DNA from: Cytobacillus kochii | GTDB taxonomy: Bacteria; Bacillota; Bacilli; Bacillales; Cytobacillaceae | NCBI RefSeq assembly: GCF_020171845.1 | Contig: NZ_JAIVAM010000007.1 | Location: 124,001-188,000 of the forward strand | Direction: 5' to 3' | Length of the DNA: 64,000 nucleotides | Part shown: positions 25,661 to 34,588 of the stretch, in pieces | How positions within the stretch are numbered: position 1 is the stretch's first letter | How the letters are laid out: each line of letters starts with the position of its first letter | Notes under the pieces: model-generated | Told to the model about the DNA's origin: nothing | The model's database searches: none | Seen by the model: only the letters and a program-made list of their open reading frames with translations | Program-made: the position numbers and the translations under genes

Positions 25661-26728
25661 TTATAAAACCACTGGTTCTCTTCTATTATTACTTACCTTC
25701 ATATCTGCTAAAAGATTTTCTACCAAATTAACATCTCTCACTCTTTCCCCACTCTTATCAAATACCAAGACATCTTCTTTTGAAAATGCGATTTGGGTTT
25801 CTTTAGTAGGTGTTTGCCAGGTGGACTCACCTTTTACAAAAACTTTCCCCCAATCCGTTGTAAGACAATAGATAGATTCTCCACCTAAATGTTCAGTAGA
25901 AACAACGGCACCTGTTAATACATAATCATCATTCACATTAAGTTCATCTTCCTTCATACTCATATTTTCTGGTCGAATACCGATGGAATAATCACCATAA
26001 GACAATATATTTGTGGGGGGTGACCCGATAAATTGTGCTACGAATAGATTGGCTGGATTTGTATAGATTTCCTTCGGTGTCCCTTTTTGCATGATATGAC
26101 CATTGTTCATAATAATGATATATGACCCCATTGACATCGCTTCAATTTGGTCATGTGTGACATAAAGGAAGGTAGTTTGTAATTCTTTTTGTAATTCAAT
26201 AAGTTCTTGTCTCATTTGATTTCTCAGTTTTGCATCCAAGTTGGACAAAGGCTCGTCCATTAGAAACGCGTGCGGCCTTTTAACAATAGCCCTCGCTAAC
26301 GCCACCCTTTGCCTTTGTCCCCCTGATAACTCACCTGGACGCTTATTAGCGTGTTCTGTTAACTCCACCATCTCAATCACTTTATTTACCATGTTCAGAC
26401 GTTTGTTCTTCTCTATTTTTTTTATTTTTAATCCGTATTCAATGTTCTTAAACACTGTCATATGCGGGTACAATGCATAATTTTGAAAAACCATGCCGAT
26501 ATCACGGTCTTTAGGCTCGCTATAGGTAATATCTTGGTCATTAATAAAAATAGACCCACTTGTCGGTTCTTCTAAACCAGCAATCATACGCAATAGCGTT
26601 GACTTACCGCATCCTGAGGGACCTAGTAAAATGGCAAAGGATCCATCTGGTATATCAACATCGATTCCTTTTAGTATTTCTTTTTGACCGAAAGATTTCT
26701 TCATTTGTTCAACTTTGATACTCCCCAT
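25661..26728 (-). CDS. ABC importer ATPase of the UgpC/MalK type
   Basis: A 355-residue ATPase of carbohydrate-type (CUT1) importers. Walker A GPSGCGKST, signature LSGGQRQRV, Walker B FLMDEPLSNLD, switch THDQIEA, then the FVAQFIGSPPTNIL junction and an OB/TOBE-type regulatory domain (about 240-355). It energises the two permeases encoded just upstream. UgpC and MalK cannot be told apart by these motifs; the phosphoesterases in the same operon make a glycerol-phosphate-like or other phosphorylated substrate likely. Last gene of the operon. Confidence 0.88.
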   Translation of the reverse strand: MGSIKVEQMKKSFGQKEILKGIDVDIPDGSFAILLGPSGCGKSTLLRMIAGLEEPTSGSIFINDQDITYSEPKDRDIGMVFQNYALYPHMTVFKNIEYGLKIKKIEKNKRLNMVNKVIEMVELTEHANKRPGELSGGQRQRVALARAIVKRPHAFLMDEPLSNLDAKLRNQMRQELIELQKELQTTFLYVTHDQIEAMSMGSYIIIMNNGHIMQKGTPKEIYTNPANLFVAQFIGSPPTNILSYGDYSIGIRPENMSMKEDELNVNDDYVLTGAVVSTEHLGGESIYCLTTDWGKVFVKGESTWQTPTKETQIAFSKEDVLVFDKSGERVRDVNLVENLLADMKVSNNRREPVVL

Positions 26729-26748
26729 AATTTACGCCCCCAGCTTAT

Positions 26749-27564
26749 TTATTTGATGCCAAATCGAACAAAAGAGTCAACGATATGTTTTTGTAAAAAT
26801 AAATAGATAAGTAGTATCGGTATACATGAGATAGTTGTAGCTGCCATTAGTGATCCCCACATATTCACATCGGAATTGACAAAAGACTTCAAGCCAATTT
26901 GAATGGGTGCATTCTCCATTTCTTTCGTCACTAACATTGGCCATAAATACTCATTCCAAGCATTAATAAAAAGAATGATACCCAATGATATGACGGTCGA
27001 ACGAATATTTGGTAGGATAATTCTTAATAAAATACCGAGGTCAGACTCTCCATCTAACCTTGCCGCATCAATTAGTGCTGTAGGAAATGACCTAAAACTT
27101 TGATAGATTGATAAAATGGCAAAGGTCGATGCAGCGAATGGTAAGACAATACCTAATGGATTTTCATTTAAGCCTATTTGATTAATCAATACATAGTTTG
27201 GAATCATTACCGCTTGAAAAGGAATCAGCCAAGTTAAGCTAAGTAATGTAAAAATTAAAAGTTTCCCTTTAAAATTCCATCGGACTAATGCATACCCCGC
27301 TAATAAACTGGTTGACAACTGCAAAATCGTCATTAAAGTAGCAACTACAAATGAGTTAAATAACATTTGTATAATAGGCATTTCTGCGAATGCATATAGA
27401 TAATTTTGCCATGTTGGTGCCTGTGGTATAAAAGAACTTGTGAAAATTTCAGATTCATTTTTAAATGAAGAGATAATCATCCAATAAAGTGGGAAAATAG
27501 CGATGATACTCATCATTATTAATAGAAAATGCTGAAGTACCGTTACTGATTTTATCCGTTTCAT
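26749..27564 (-). CDS. CUT1-type ABC permease (UgpE/MalG-like)
   Basis: A 271-residue permease with six predicted helices and the binding-protein-dependent EAA loop (here DAARLDGESDLGILLRIILP). N-terminal FPLYWMIISSFKNESEIF is typical of the MalG/UgpE subunit. ATG at 27564 follows AAGGGAG; the longer frame overlaps the previous gene. It is 13 bp behind the first permease gene, so the two are coupled. Confidence 0.9.
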   Translation of the reverse strand: MKRIKSVTVLQHFLLIMMSIIAIFPLYWMIISSFKNESEIFTSSFIPQAPTWQNYLYAFAEMPIIQMLFNSFVVATLMTILQLSTSLLAGYALVRWNFKGKLLIFTLLSLTWLIPFQAVMIPNYVLINQIGLNENPLGIVLPFAASTFAILSIYQSFRSFPTALIDAARLDGESDLGILLRIILPNIRSTVISLGIILFINAWNEYLWPMLVTKEMENAPIQIGLKSFVNSDVNMWGSLMAATTISCIPILLIYLFLQKHIVDSFVRFGIK

Positions 27565-27577
27565 CACTTTTACTCCC

Positions 27578-28540
27578 TTAATTATCATAGAATGCAAATT
27601 TTTTCGTTAACACATTTAAACCGATAGCAATGATCGCAAATACAATAAAAAATAACGTCGCGGCTGCTGAACTTAATCCTGCATTTAAGTTACTGAATCC
27701 ATATTTATACATCTCATAATAAATATTCGTTGACGTACCGAACGGACCGCCTGCTGTTAAAATATCAATATAAGCGAAAGTAAATTGACTAGAAAATAGA
27801 ATACTCATTGTGAGCATAAATAATATTGTTGGTGACAATAAAGGAATAGTGATCGTTTTTAATTGTTTCCATTTCGTCGCACCATCTAAAGCTGCTGCTT
27901 CAAAATAATCTCTGTTAATATTGGTCAATGCTGCAGAGAAAATAATCGTACTAAATCCAATCAAGCCCCATCCTGTCATCAAAAGAATGAGCCATTTCGC
28001 ATAGACTGGATCAGTAAAGAAAGAGATGTTTGTATCGGTGATTCCAAGTTTTTGTAATGTAATATTGACTAATCCATTGGCAGGATGAAAGAGCCATCTC
28101 CAGATTGCCCCTACAGTTACTGGTGCCAATATCATTGGGATGAAAAACATTGCCCGATACACATTTTTCACTCTGCCATTTAACCCATTTGTTGCTACAG
28201 CTAAAAGCATTGGAATGATGATAGAGAAAGGTAGTATACCCACTGTATAAAAAACTGTATTTTCGATAGACTGAACGAAGTCCTTAGTTTGGAACAAGCG
28301 AATAAAATTATCTAACCCTACTGCAATAGGTTCTGTGCCTGGGACCATACTCCACTTTTGAAAGGCTAAAACAAAAGTAGATAGTAACGGTTTATACATC
28401 CAAACCCCTAATAAAAGAATAGCAGGTAGTAAAAATAAATAAGGTTTCCATTTTATAAGTGAACGAGCAACACGTCTGTTTTTCTGCTCGTTCACTTTTT
28501 TTCCTTGCTCTGATACGATTATGCTTTTTACCTCACCCAT
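27578..28540 (-). CDS. CUT1-type ABC permease (UgpA/MalF-like)
   Basis: A 320-residue permease with six helices after a basic cytoplasmic N-terminus (about 1-35). PYLFLLPAILLLGVWMYKPL starts helix one, and the EAA loop reads EAAALDGATKWKQLKTITIPLL. ATG at 28540 follows AAGGGAA. It pairs with the next permease. The binding protein is encoded 24 bp upstream, so these genes form one importer. Confidence 0.9.
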   Translation of the reverse strand: MGEVKSIIVSEQGKKVNEQKNRRVARSLIKWKPYLFLLPAILLLGVWMYKPLLSTFVLAFQKWSMVPGTEPIAVGLDNFIRLFQTKDFVQSIENTVFYTVGILPFSIIIPMLLAVATNGLNGRVKNVYRAMFFIPMILAPVTVGAIWRWLFHPANGLVNITLQKLGITDTNISFFTDPVYAKWLILLMTGWGLIGFSTIIFSAALTNINRDYFEAAALDGATKWKQLKTITIPLLSPTILFMLTMSILFSSQFTFAYIDILTAGGPFGTSTNIYYEMYKYGFSNLNAGLSSAAATLFFIVFAIIAIGLNVLTKKFAFYDN

Positions 28541-28564
28541 AAGATTCCCTTCTCTCATGAACAC

Positions 28565-29890
28565 CTATTGTATTAATTGGTTAATTTCTTCTTCTGCTGC
28601 TTTTAAAGTTTTTTCTACATCTGCATCCGTTGAAACCGATTGAACAATCGCATCTCTAAATATATTGGACATTTCAGTTGCATATTCCGCTGGCCAAATT
28701 ACTGCTGGTTGGATGTTTTTCAATTGCTCCAAGTTGATTTTATATAATGGATTTTCGTCAATAAATCCTTTTAAATAATTGGGATCATCAGCTAACTCTG
28801 TTCTGAGCGGTAAATACCCTACCTCAGAAGTTATGATTGTATAGCCTTCATTACCAGTAACATATTTAATAAACTCCCAAACCGCTGCCTTTTTCACATC
28901 ATTATCTGGTCTAACAGCTAAAACACTGCCAGAGTTCACTGGTACAGACGGATTGTTTCCGAATGATGGTAAACCAGCGCCGTAAAGTTCCCAGCCACCC
29001 GCTTCGGAAGCGTTTTTAAATCCGCTATGCAATGCAGTAGAAGTAATGTACATTCCTAGATTACCAGCCATAAATTGCTCGGGTAACTCCGTATCACTCC
29101 CAACTGCATGGGCACCGGTTTGATAGAGATCCTTCCACATTTCAATCGCTTCAATACTTTCTTGATTTGCGAATTGCGCTTCCTTACGATCATCAGAAAG
29201 TACTTTGCCTCCATTACTTAATATCACACCTTCAGTTGTCCAACCATTATCCGGTGCTAACGCAAAGCCATCTTTGCCTGTCTCTTCATTTATTTTAAGT
29301 GAATATTCCTTAATCTCTTCCCACGTTTGTGGTGGTTTGGTTGGATCTAAGCCCGCTTCTTCGAATAATTTTCCATTCATAAAAACAATCGGTGTGCTAA
29401 ATGTAAATGCCAACCCATATGTCTTTCCATCAATTTTTCCTAAACTCAATGCATTGTCTGAAATGCCACTGAGATGATTGTTTAATTCTTCTGCTGGAAA
29501 CACATCTTCATAAGCTTGGAATCCGAGAGTTTCTCTTGAATTATCTAATGTTGAAAAAGTATGTTGAACAATATCAACCGCTTTTCCAGCCGCAATATCT
29601 GCCTTAAACTGTTGATAAGAGGCATCAGCAACCCCTTCAACAATGACACCCTTTTCTTTTCCAATTGTGTCATTGAACTCATTAATTAGATGTTCCATAC
29701 CCTCTTTCATTGTTGGAGCAGCTAAACTATAAGAATAAAAAGTTATCTTTGTAGGGTTCTCAGGATCTAATTCTCCCATTTCCTGTGAGACGGTTGAAGC
29801 GTCAGAAGAGCTACAAGCACTTAACACTGCAGCGATACCTAACAATAGAGTGAGCATAATCGATAGCCTCTTACTTTTTAATATAACCAT
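28565..29890 (-). CDS. Extracellular solute-binding lipoprotein (UgpB-like)
   Basis: A 441-residue binding protein of ABC importer family 1. Signal peptide with lipobox LSAC (Cys about 26) and a Ser/Asp-rich linker, then a two-lobed core with GKIDGKTYGLAFTFSTPIVFMN, PPQTWEEIKEY and EFIKYVTGNEGYTI. The start cannot be fixed exactly: ATG at 29890 is preceded by GGAGGGG. It would capture the substrate outside the cell and deliver it to the two permeases. The UgpB-type features are only general; ligand identity is open. Confidence 0.88.
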   Translation of the reverse strand: MVILKSKRLSIMLTLLLGIAAVLSACSSSDASTVSQEMGELDPENPTKITFYSYSLAAPTMKEGMEHLINEFNDTIGKEKGVIVEGVADASYQQFKADIAAGKAVDIVQHTFSTLDNSRETLGFQAYEDVFPAEELNNHLSGISDNALSLGKIDGKTYGLAFTFSTPIVFMNGKLFEEAGLDPTKPPQTWEEIKEYSLKINEETGKDGFALAPDNGWTTEGVILSNGGKVLSDDRKEAQFANQESIEAIEMWKDLYQTGAHAVGSDTELPEQFMAGNLGMYITSTALHSGFKNASEAGGWELYGAGLPSFGNNPSVPVNSGSVLAVRPDNDVKKAAVWEFIKYVTGNEGYTIITSEVGYLPLRTELADDPNYLKGFIDENPLYKINLEQLKNIQPAVIWPAEYATEMSNIFRDAIVQSVSTDADVEKTLKAAEEEINQLIQ

Positions 29891-29908
29891 TTACCCCTCC
29901 CCCTTCAC

Positions 29909-30733
29909 TTAAGAATGCTGAAGCATCTGCTTCAATTCTACTGATAAAAATGTATCAAACTTATCTGGGTACCTAACATGTTCTACACTTGCACCATTTT
30001 CGCCTAATGTACATAGGCTATAGCCCGTACGATTATTAAACGAAGCTAATTCTTGACCAATTTCCATACTAAAAGAAGTTCCTCCCGCAGTAGATAATAG
30101 AATATTTTCATAGGTAGTTACTTTATTCTGATGAGTATGACCACTAAGAACTAGTTTGACATCGGTATTTTTTATAATAGCCAATACCTCTGCTGAATTC
30201 GATAAGCTATGGCCATCGACCACATGTCCAGCTTCCAATGGATGATGGACAACAACAATCGAACCATTAGGGGCAGGCTGAGCTAATGTCTCCTTTAACC
30301 ATTGTAGTTGTTCCTCACTTACTACACCTTTTCCACTATGATCATAGCTAGAATCTAGCACGATTAGGCGATAGCCTTGAATAATTGCTTCGTAAAATAA
30401 ATCCCGCTTCTCTCCTTTTACTTTGCCTACACCTTCCCAGTAAGCTTCTGTCACATCATGATTCCCTAAAGCTAAATAATAAGGAATATCTGTGATATGA
30501 TCTTCTAGTAATTTAGCTAAAAAAGCATAATCTTCAACTGTCCCTTCGTGAACAAGGTCCCCACTAATTAAAATGAAATCTGGCGCTTTTTCATCTTGTG
30601 TGATTGCTTGTAATATTCCTTTCAACGTTTCAGTTGGATTATTGTCAACACCTGTTAATGTTTCAATTAAACTGCCTTTGTATTCTCTTAAAATATGTGT
30701 ATCCGATAAATGAGCAAACCTTAATTTCTCCAT
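29909..30733 (-). CDS. Calcineurin-like metallophosphoesterase (CpdA/Icc-like)
   Basis: About 274 residues with a complete dinuclear-metal phosphoesterase set: HLSDTH, ISGDLV, LGNHD, VVHHP and SGHTHQN. The family cleaves phosphomonoesters or diesters, including cyclic nucleotides and glycerophosphodiesters. No signal peptide, so it acts in the cytoplasm. ATG at 30733 follows AAAGGGG at good spacing. It lies between the binding-protein gene and a Tyr-phosphatase-like gene, which suggests processing of the imported compound. Confidence 0.88.
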   Translation of the reverse strand: MEKLRFAHLSDTHILREYKGSLIETLTGVDNNPTETLKGILQAITQDEKAPDFILISGDLVHEGTVEDYAFLAKLLEDHITDIPYYLALGNHDVTEAYWEGVGKVKGEKRDLFYEAIIQGYRLIVLDSSYDHSGKGVVSEEQLQWLKETLAQPAPNGSIVVVHHPLEAGHVVDGHSLSNSAEVLAIIKNTDVKLVLSGHTHQNKVTTYENILLSTAGGTSFSMEIGQELASFNNRTGYSLCTLGENGASVEHVRYPDKFDTFLSVELKQMLQHS

Positions 30734-30754
30734 GTTCATATCCCCTTTAGAAAA

Positions 30755-31540
30755 TTACTCTTGCAAGCAAAAATCTTTTATTTTTTTCCTTATTTCATTT
30801 GTTATTCCAAACTCTAGATACAAATAAGTATCAAAATCGCCATATATTTCTTCTATAGCAGATTTAGTTGCAAGTAAGTATTCTTCCTGTAATAAAAAAG
30901 CTGCTTTTAATTGCAATACCTCCTCTTCCACAAGTGCTGCTTCTGCCTGCAGAAACATTTGCTCATGAAAGGTGGCTAAAGCAACATTAGAATAAAGGTA
31001 ATCTTCCATCACAGTTGAAAATGGCACACCGAGTGTAAGTAAAATAATCATGGCGCCTATACCTGTTCGATCTCTTCCTCCAGCACAATGATGGATTAGC
31101 GGCAAGTTTTTCTCTGGTTCCTTTAATAAATTCATCAAAGCTTGGTAAGAAGCATTTCGAACCGGAAAAGTAGAATAGAGTGTTAAAAATGTTTCTTTAG
31201 TATAGTGTTTGAATACATCTTCTTTTTTCTTTACTTTCGATACTTGCTCGGCGATATTATCCTCAGCGATTACCGGTACGCGTAAAAGCTTGGCACTACC
31301 AATTTCCGGATCAGGTTTTTCATTTGCTTCATCTTCTCTACGATAGTCAAATATATATTTAATCTTTTGTTTAGACAGTTGAGCAATATCATCTGTCGTT
31401 AATCCACTTAAATCTCCCGCTCTATATAAGATGCCTCTTCGTACTTTTCGACCATCTACGGTAACGAGCCCTCCCATATCACGAAAATTCAGAGCCCCTT
31501 TTAGGGGAACAGTTTGAGAATAAAGTCCTGTTGTTGTCAT
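30755..31540 (-). CDS. Tyrosine/dual-specificity-type phosphatase (LipA/PtpB-like)
   Basis: A 261-residue cysteine phosphatase with the P-loop HCAGGRDRTG (C-x5-R plus DRTG, characteristic of the atypical LipA/PtpB class). Other family marks are LNFRDMGGL, the RRGILYRAGDLS segment and KIKYIFDYRREDE. Members of this class dephosphorylate phosphotyrosine, phosphoserine or phosphoinositides. No signal peptide. It overlaps the upstream phosphoesterase gene by 4 bp (ATGA), so expression is coupled. In this operon a small-molecule substrate such as an inositol or sugar phosphate seems more likely than a protein; that is inference. Confidence 0.88.
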   Translation of the reverse strand: MTTTGLYSQTVPLKGALNFRDMGGLVTVDGRKVRRGILYRAGDLSGLTTDDIAQLSKQKIKYIFDYRREDEANEKPDPEIGSAKLLRVPVIAEDNIAEQVSKVKKKEDVFKHYTKETFLTLYSTFPVRNASYQALMNLLKEPEKNLPLIHHCAGGRDRTGIGAMIILLTLGVPFSTVMEDYLYSNVALATFHEQMFLQAEAALVEEEVLQLKAAFLLQEEYLLATKSAIEEIYGDFDTYLYLEFGITNEIRKKIKDFCLQE

Positions 31541-32511
31541 TGATTCACCTCATACTTTTCCAAATCACTGACACCATCTAGTTCGATAACTTGAAAACCA
31601 ACTTCGCCATTTTTTACTGTTACTAAAAGAATATGATCGATCGATCCTACACTATCACCGTGCCAACATGCACCCGTACGACCCATTTGAATATAATTTC
31701 TGTTATTTTTTTTCATTACTTCCAATTGATGAAGGTGTCCTGCAAACATCGTATACATTCTTGATTCAAGCATATTTTCAAATTGGCTGAACTTAGGATC
31801 CTTCGTTTTCCATGCTGGCTTATGCATAAATACAAAAGTATGTTTCACATCATTATTTTCATGTAACACTTCAGCAAAAAACTGTAATTGCTCATCTGAA
31901 ATATGAGGTAAGTTCCCCTTCTCAATATCTTCCTCCGAAGCCCCTTCAGTCATTTGTCCGAAGAATTCTTCAATGTACCCTCTTGCTTTTGCTGGATTTT
32001 CAACTACTTGATTGGTAATATCTCTAAAACTCTTTACAAATGATTCAGGCATACCTAAAGGATCTTCCTCTGTATTCATCACTAGAAATAAATAATCATT
32101 TAATCGAAAAGCGTAATACTCAAAACCTTTTCGCTCACGCCAAACTTTAACCATAGTGTCATTTCCATAGTCATGGTTACCAACTGTTAAATAAAATGGA
32201 ATGTCTACATCTTTAATTAACTGATCAATATAGTCCCACTCTCCATGGGCCGCTTCCTCTTGATCCCAATAACCTTCAATGAAATCACCTACCGAAAGGA
32301 CAAAATCAGGATTAAGGCCTTTTACTACCTGCAAACCTTTCTCAAAAATGCCTGGTGTTGTAATCCCACAGCGATCACCAACAACTGCAAACGAAAAATC
32401 ATTTTCAAGGTGAGTGGACATGTTTCCAAACCAAGGTCTCTTACCATTCTTAGAAAAATCTTCTTTAAAATAATGTTGCGTCCCAAGCTTTTTTTGATCT
32501 ATAACATGCAT
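31537..32511 (-). CDS. Second calcineurin-like metallophosphoesterase
   Basis: A 324-residue cytoplasmic phosphoesterase distinct from the one downstream: AVVGDRCG, SVGDFIEGY, VGNHDYGND, MHKPAW and FAGHLHQ form the metal site. A segment about 150-200 is an insertion without recognised motifs. It begins at ATG behind AAAGGAGGAC and opens the six-gene operon that ends with the ATPase. The presence of two phosphoesterases plus a phosphatase in a row implies stepwise dephosphorylation of one substrate. Confidence 0.87.
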   Translation of the reverse strand: MHVIDQKKLGTQHYFKEDFSKNGKRPWFGNMSTHLENDFSFAVVGDRCGITTPGIFEKGLQVVKGLNPDFVLSVGDFIEGYWDQEEAAHGEWDYIDQLIKDVDIPFYLTVGNHDYGNDTMVKVWRERKGFEYYAFRLNDYLFLVMNTEEDPLGMPESFVKSFRDITNQVVENPAKARGYIEEFFGQMTEGASEEDIEKGNLPHISDEQLQFFAEVLHENNDVKHTFVFMHKPAWKTKDPKFSQFENMLESRMYTMFAGHLHQLEVMKKNNRNYIQMGRTGACWHGDSVGSIDHILLVTVKNGEVGFQVIELDGVSDLEKYEVNQ

Positions 32512-32542
32512 CCAGTTGTCCTCCTTTATTTAAATACAACTG

Positions 32543-32552
32543 AAGTATACAA
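32543..32552. promoter_or_regulatory. TTGTATACTT dyad, possible operator
   Basis: The near-palindrome TTGTATACTT (minus strand) lies 32 bp upstream of the phosphoesterase operon start. A related TTGTAT lies 10-13 bp nearer, and TTGTATAAT occurs near 32667-32675 by the GntR gene. TTGTATACAA-like sites are typical for some GntR regulators; the assignment is tentative. TATACT could also be the -10 element. Confidence 0.35.
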
Positions 32553-32725
32553 CTAGCATGTTAATAAGATGTTAATCTCACATGAATCATTTTATGAGTT
32601 TGGTGAAATTTTTAAATTTAGTGTAAATTCAAAGGTTACAAGATGTATTCTTAGGAAATCATCGCTATAATTGTATAATCATAGGATGTTCAATTAATGG
32701 ATTTAGACAGAGAGGAATTACGACA

Positions 32726-33373
32726 ATGACAAAATCTTTAATAGATACCGCTTATCACACCATTCGAACGAAAATTCTTACTTGTGAATACCTACCGGGA
32801 AGCTTACTATCCATATATAAATTATCAGAGGAATTAGCTATGAGTCGCACACCCATCTCTAATGCGATGGCTAAACTTGAACTAGAAGGGTTAGTGATCT
32901 CCTTAAAAAATAGAGGCGTGATGGTAAAAGAAGTATCATCTAAAGAGATACTAGATATGTTCGAAGTCATTTTCACCCATCAAATGTATGCGCTTGAAAA
33001 GGTAGAAACAAATCCGCTTTATTCATTTAATTTATCACTTTTAAATGAACATTTAGAGCAACAACTACTAGATAAAGAGAACGATCGTTATTTCTCTTAT
33101 GCAACTCACTCATTACAATTCATAAGACAAATCATAGCTGCTGGACAAAACCAAATCATGCTTCAAATTATGGATCAGCATATGGACAAAATCATCATTG
33201 GTTCTATGGCCAATTACTTGCTTTATCCAGAAAAACGGATCTTTTCTGGTGCTCATTATAATGAAGCACTTTACCTATCCATTGAAGCAAAGGAGTACGA
33301 ACAAACAAAAGAACTACTAAAAGAATGGCGAGCACAAATAAGGGAACGCATCTTAATAATGGGAGCTATATGA
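32726..33373 (+). CDS. GntR-family transcriptional regulator
   Basis: A 215-residue regulator. The N-terminal winged helix (about 8-75; YHTIRTKILTCEYLPGSLLS, MSRTPISNAMAKLELEGLV) is typical of GntR proteins, and the C-terminal helical domain (about 80-215) has the size of FCD/FadR-type ligand domains, though its metal-binding residues are not obvious to me. It is divergent from the phosphoesterase/ABC operon across a 214-bp spacer, so local control of that operon is the simplest model. ATG follows AGAGAGGA. Confidence 0.88.
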   Translation: MTKSLIDTAYHTIRTKILTCEYLPGSLLSIYKLSEELAMSRTPISNAMAKLELEGLVISLKNRGVMVKEVSSKEILDMFEVIFTHQMYALEKVETNPLYSFNLSLLNEHLEQQLLDKENDRYFSYATHSLQFIRQIIAAGQNQIMLQIMDQHMDKIIIGSMANYLLYPEKRIFSGAHYNEALYLSIEAKEYEQTKELLKEWRAQIRERILIMGAI

Positions 33374-33457
33374 ATACTTGCACGACTTACGTAGGGAAGA
33401 CATATTAATGTTCTGCTACTATTTATCTTCTGTAGCATCAACTTTACTTCGCACATG

Positions 33458-33498
33458 AAAAAAGCAGGCAGTGCCATAGCACCTACCTGCTTTCTTTT
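33458..33498. terminator. Shared terminator between the GntR gene and hpf
   Basis: AAAGCAGG..GTGC pairs with GCAC..CCTGCTTT around CATA. A-rich and T-rich flanks allow function in both directions for the two converging genes. Confidence 0.88.
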
Positions 33499-33501
33499 AT
33501 A

Positions 33502-34050
33502 TTATTGCGCTTCGATGAGTCCGTAGCGTCCATCTTTTCGTTTGTATACGACGTTGGTTAAGCTTGTGGCTGCGTTGGTGAAGACGAAGAAGCTATGGCC
33601 GAGCATGTTCATTTGTAAAATGGCCTCTTCACTGTCCATTGGCTTAAGGTCAAAATGCTTTTGGCGAACGACCTCTAAGTCATTGTCTTCTTCTGGGTGT
33701 TCTTCAGGCTCCTCAAAAGTAGCGAATAATTCGTTAATGCCGCCTTTTTCGCGGAATTTACGATTGACTTTCGTTTTATGTTTACGAATCTGTCTCTCCA
33801 ACTTGTCGTTGATTAAGTCGATGGCTGCATACATATCAGCATGAGCCTCTTCTGCTCGAAGTACAAGATTCGTCATCGGAATCGTTACTTCAACTTTTGA
33901 CGTTTTATCATTATTGGTTTTCAGGTTTACGTTTACATTTACATTAGGAGTTTCAGTAAAATATCTTTCCAACTTCATAATTTTCTTCTCGACGTAGTCT
34001 CTGATTGCTGGAGTTACCTCAATGTTTTCACCCCGAATGTTAAAATTCAT
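33502..34050 (-). CDS. hpf: Long-form ribosome hibernation promoting factor
   Basis: A 182-residue protein: N-terminal S30AE domain (about 1-100; MNFNIRGENIEVTPAIRDYVEKK) and C-terminal dimerisation domain (about 125-180; EEAILQMNMLGHSFFVFTN). The long form joins two 70S ribosomes into inactive 100S particles in stationary phase or stress. ATG at 34050 follows AAGGAGGAG; the longer frame has no support. It corresponds to B. subtilis yvyD. A sigma-B-like promoter lies about 110 bp upstream. Confidence 0.96.
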   Translation of the reverse strand: MNFNIRGENIEVTPAIRDYVEKKIMKLERYFTETPNVNVNVNLKTNNDKTSKVEVTIPMTNLVLRAEEAHADMYAAIDLINDKLERQIRKHKTKVNRKFREKGGINELFATFEEPEEHPEEDNDLEVVRQKHFDLKPMDSEEAILQMNMLGHSFFVFTNAATSLTNVVYKRKDGRYGLIEAQ

Positions 34051-34162
34051 AAGTGAACTCCTCCTTCTCTTTATAAGAGTCATAAGGATGATTTAGCCTG
34101 TCCTTCTTCAGCTAATCCTTATAAGCTAGTCTTTAAATAAGACTATACTCTATATTTCTATG

Positions 34163-34188
34163 TTACCCGTAAAAAGTCCTGCTAAAAC
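34163..34188 (-). promoter_or_regulatory. Sigma-B-like promoter of hpf
   Basis: Minus-strand GTTTTA (34188-34183), 14-bp spacer, GGGTAA (34168-34163), close to the sigma-B consensus GTTTAA-N12-14-GGGTAT. Sigma-B control of this gene is known in B. subtilis. Confidence 0.65.
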
Positions 34189-34201
34189 CTTTTTAACGGT
34201 A

Positions 34202-34588
34202 TTAAGAAAATAAATAAGGTTGCAATTCATAGTCTATCATTCGGTGCCAAGCTGCAAACAAAGGGAAAAATTGCTCACGTAATATTTCTTGTTTTTCTGG
34301 CGCGTTACCGATGGTTTGCTCCAGTCGATCAGCTTGTTCCTGCACCTTTTCAAACACATGCATAATATGAACCATTTCACTGTTTTCCTTAAACAAATGC
34401 AGTAATTGCTCGTTCACTGCTTTGATTTGTGGAAAAGAATCAATCACCTCAAAAAGAAGCGCATCACCATCATCTTTATCTAAATCTGTGAAGCTATCTA
34501 CAATATAGGTAAAGCTTTCTTCTAGTGTATTTAACACAGAACAATACTCTCTTAGGAGAATATACTGCTCCTCCTTCAACTTCATCAC
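34202..34588 (-). CDS. Unknown protein at the end of the fliDST operon
   Basis: A 128-residue acidic, mostly helical protein with no signal or membrane segment and no motif I recognise. Heptad-like patterns (for example in HIMHVFEKVQEQADRLEQTI) suggest a helical bundle like FliT-type chaperones. Its GTG start directly abuts the fliT stop codon (ATG one codon on), so it belongs to the fliD-fliS-fliT transcription unit. A role in flagellar export or assembly is inferred from position only; B. subtilis has no gene in this place that I recall. Confidence 0.7.
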   Translation of the reverse strand: MMKLKEEQYILLREYCSVLNTLEESFTYIVDSFTDLDKDDGDALLFEVIDSFPQIKAVNEQLLHLFKENSEMVHIMHVFEKVQEQADRLEQTIGNAPEKQEILREQFFPLFAAWHRMIDYELQPYLFS

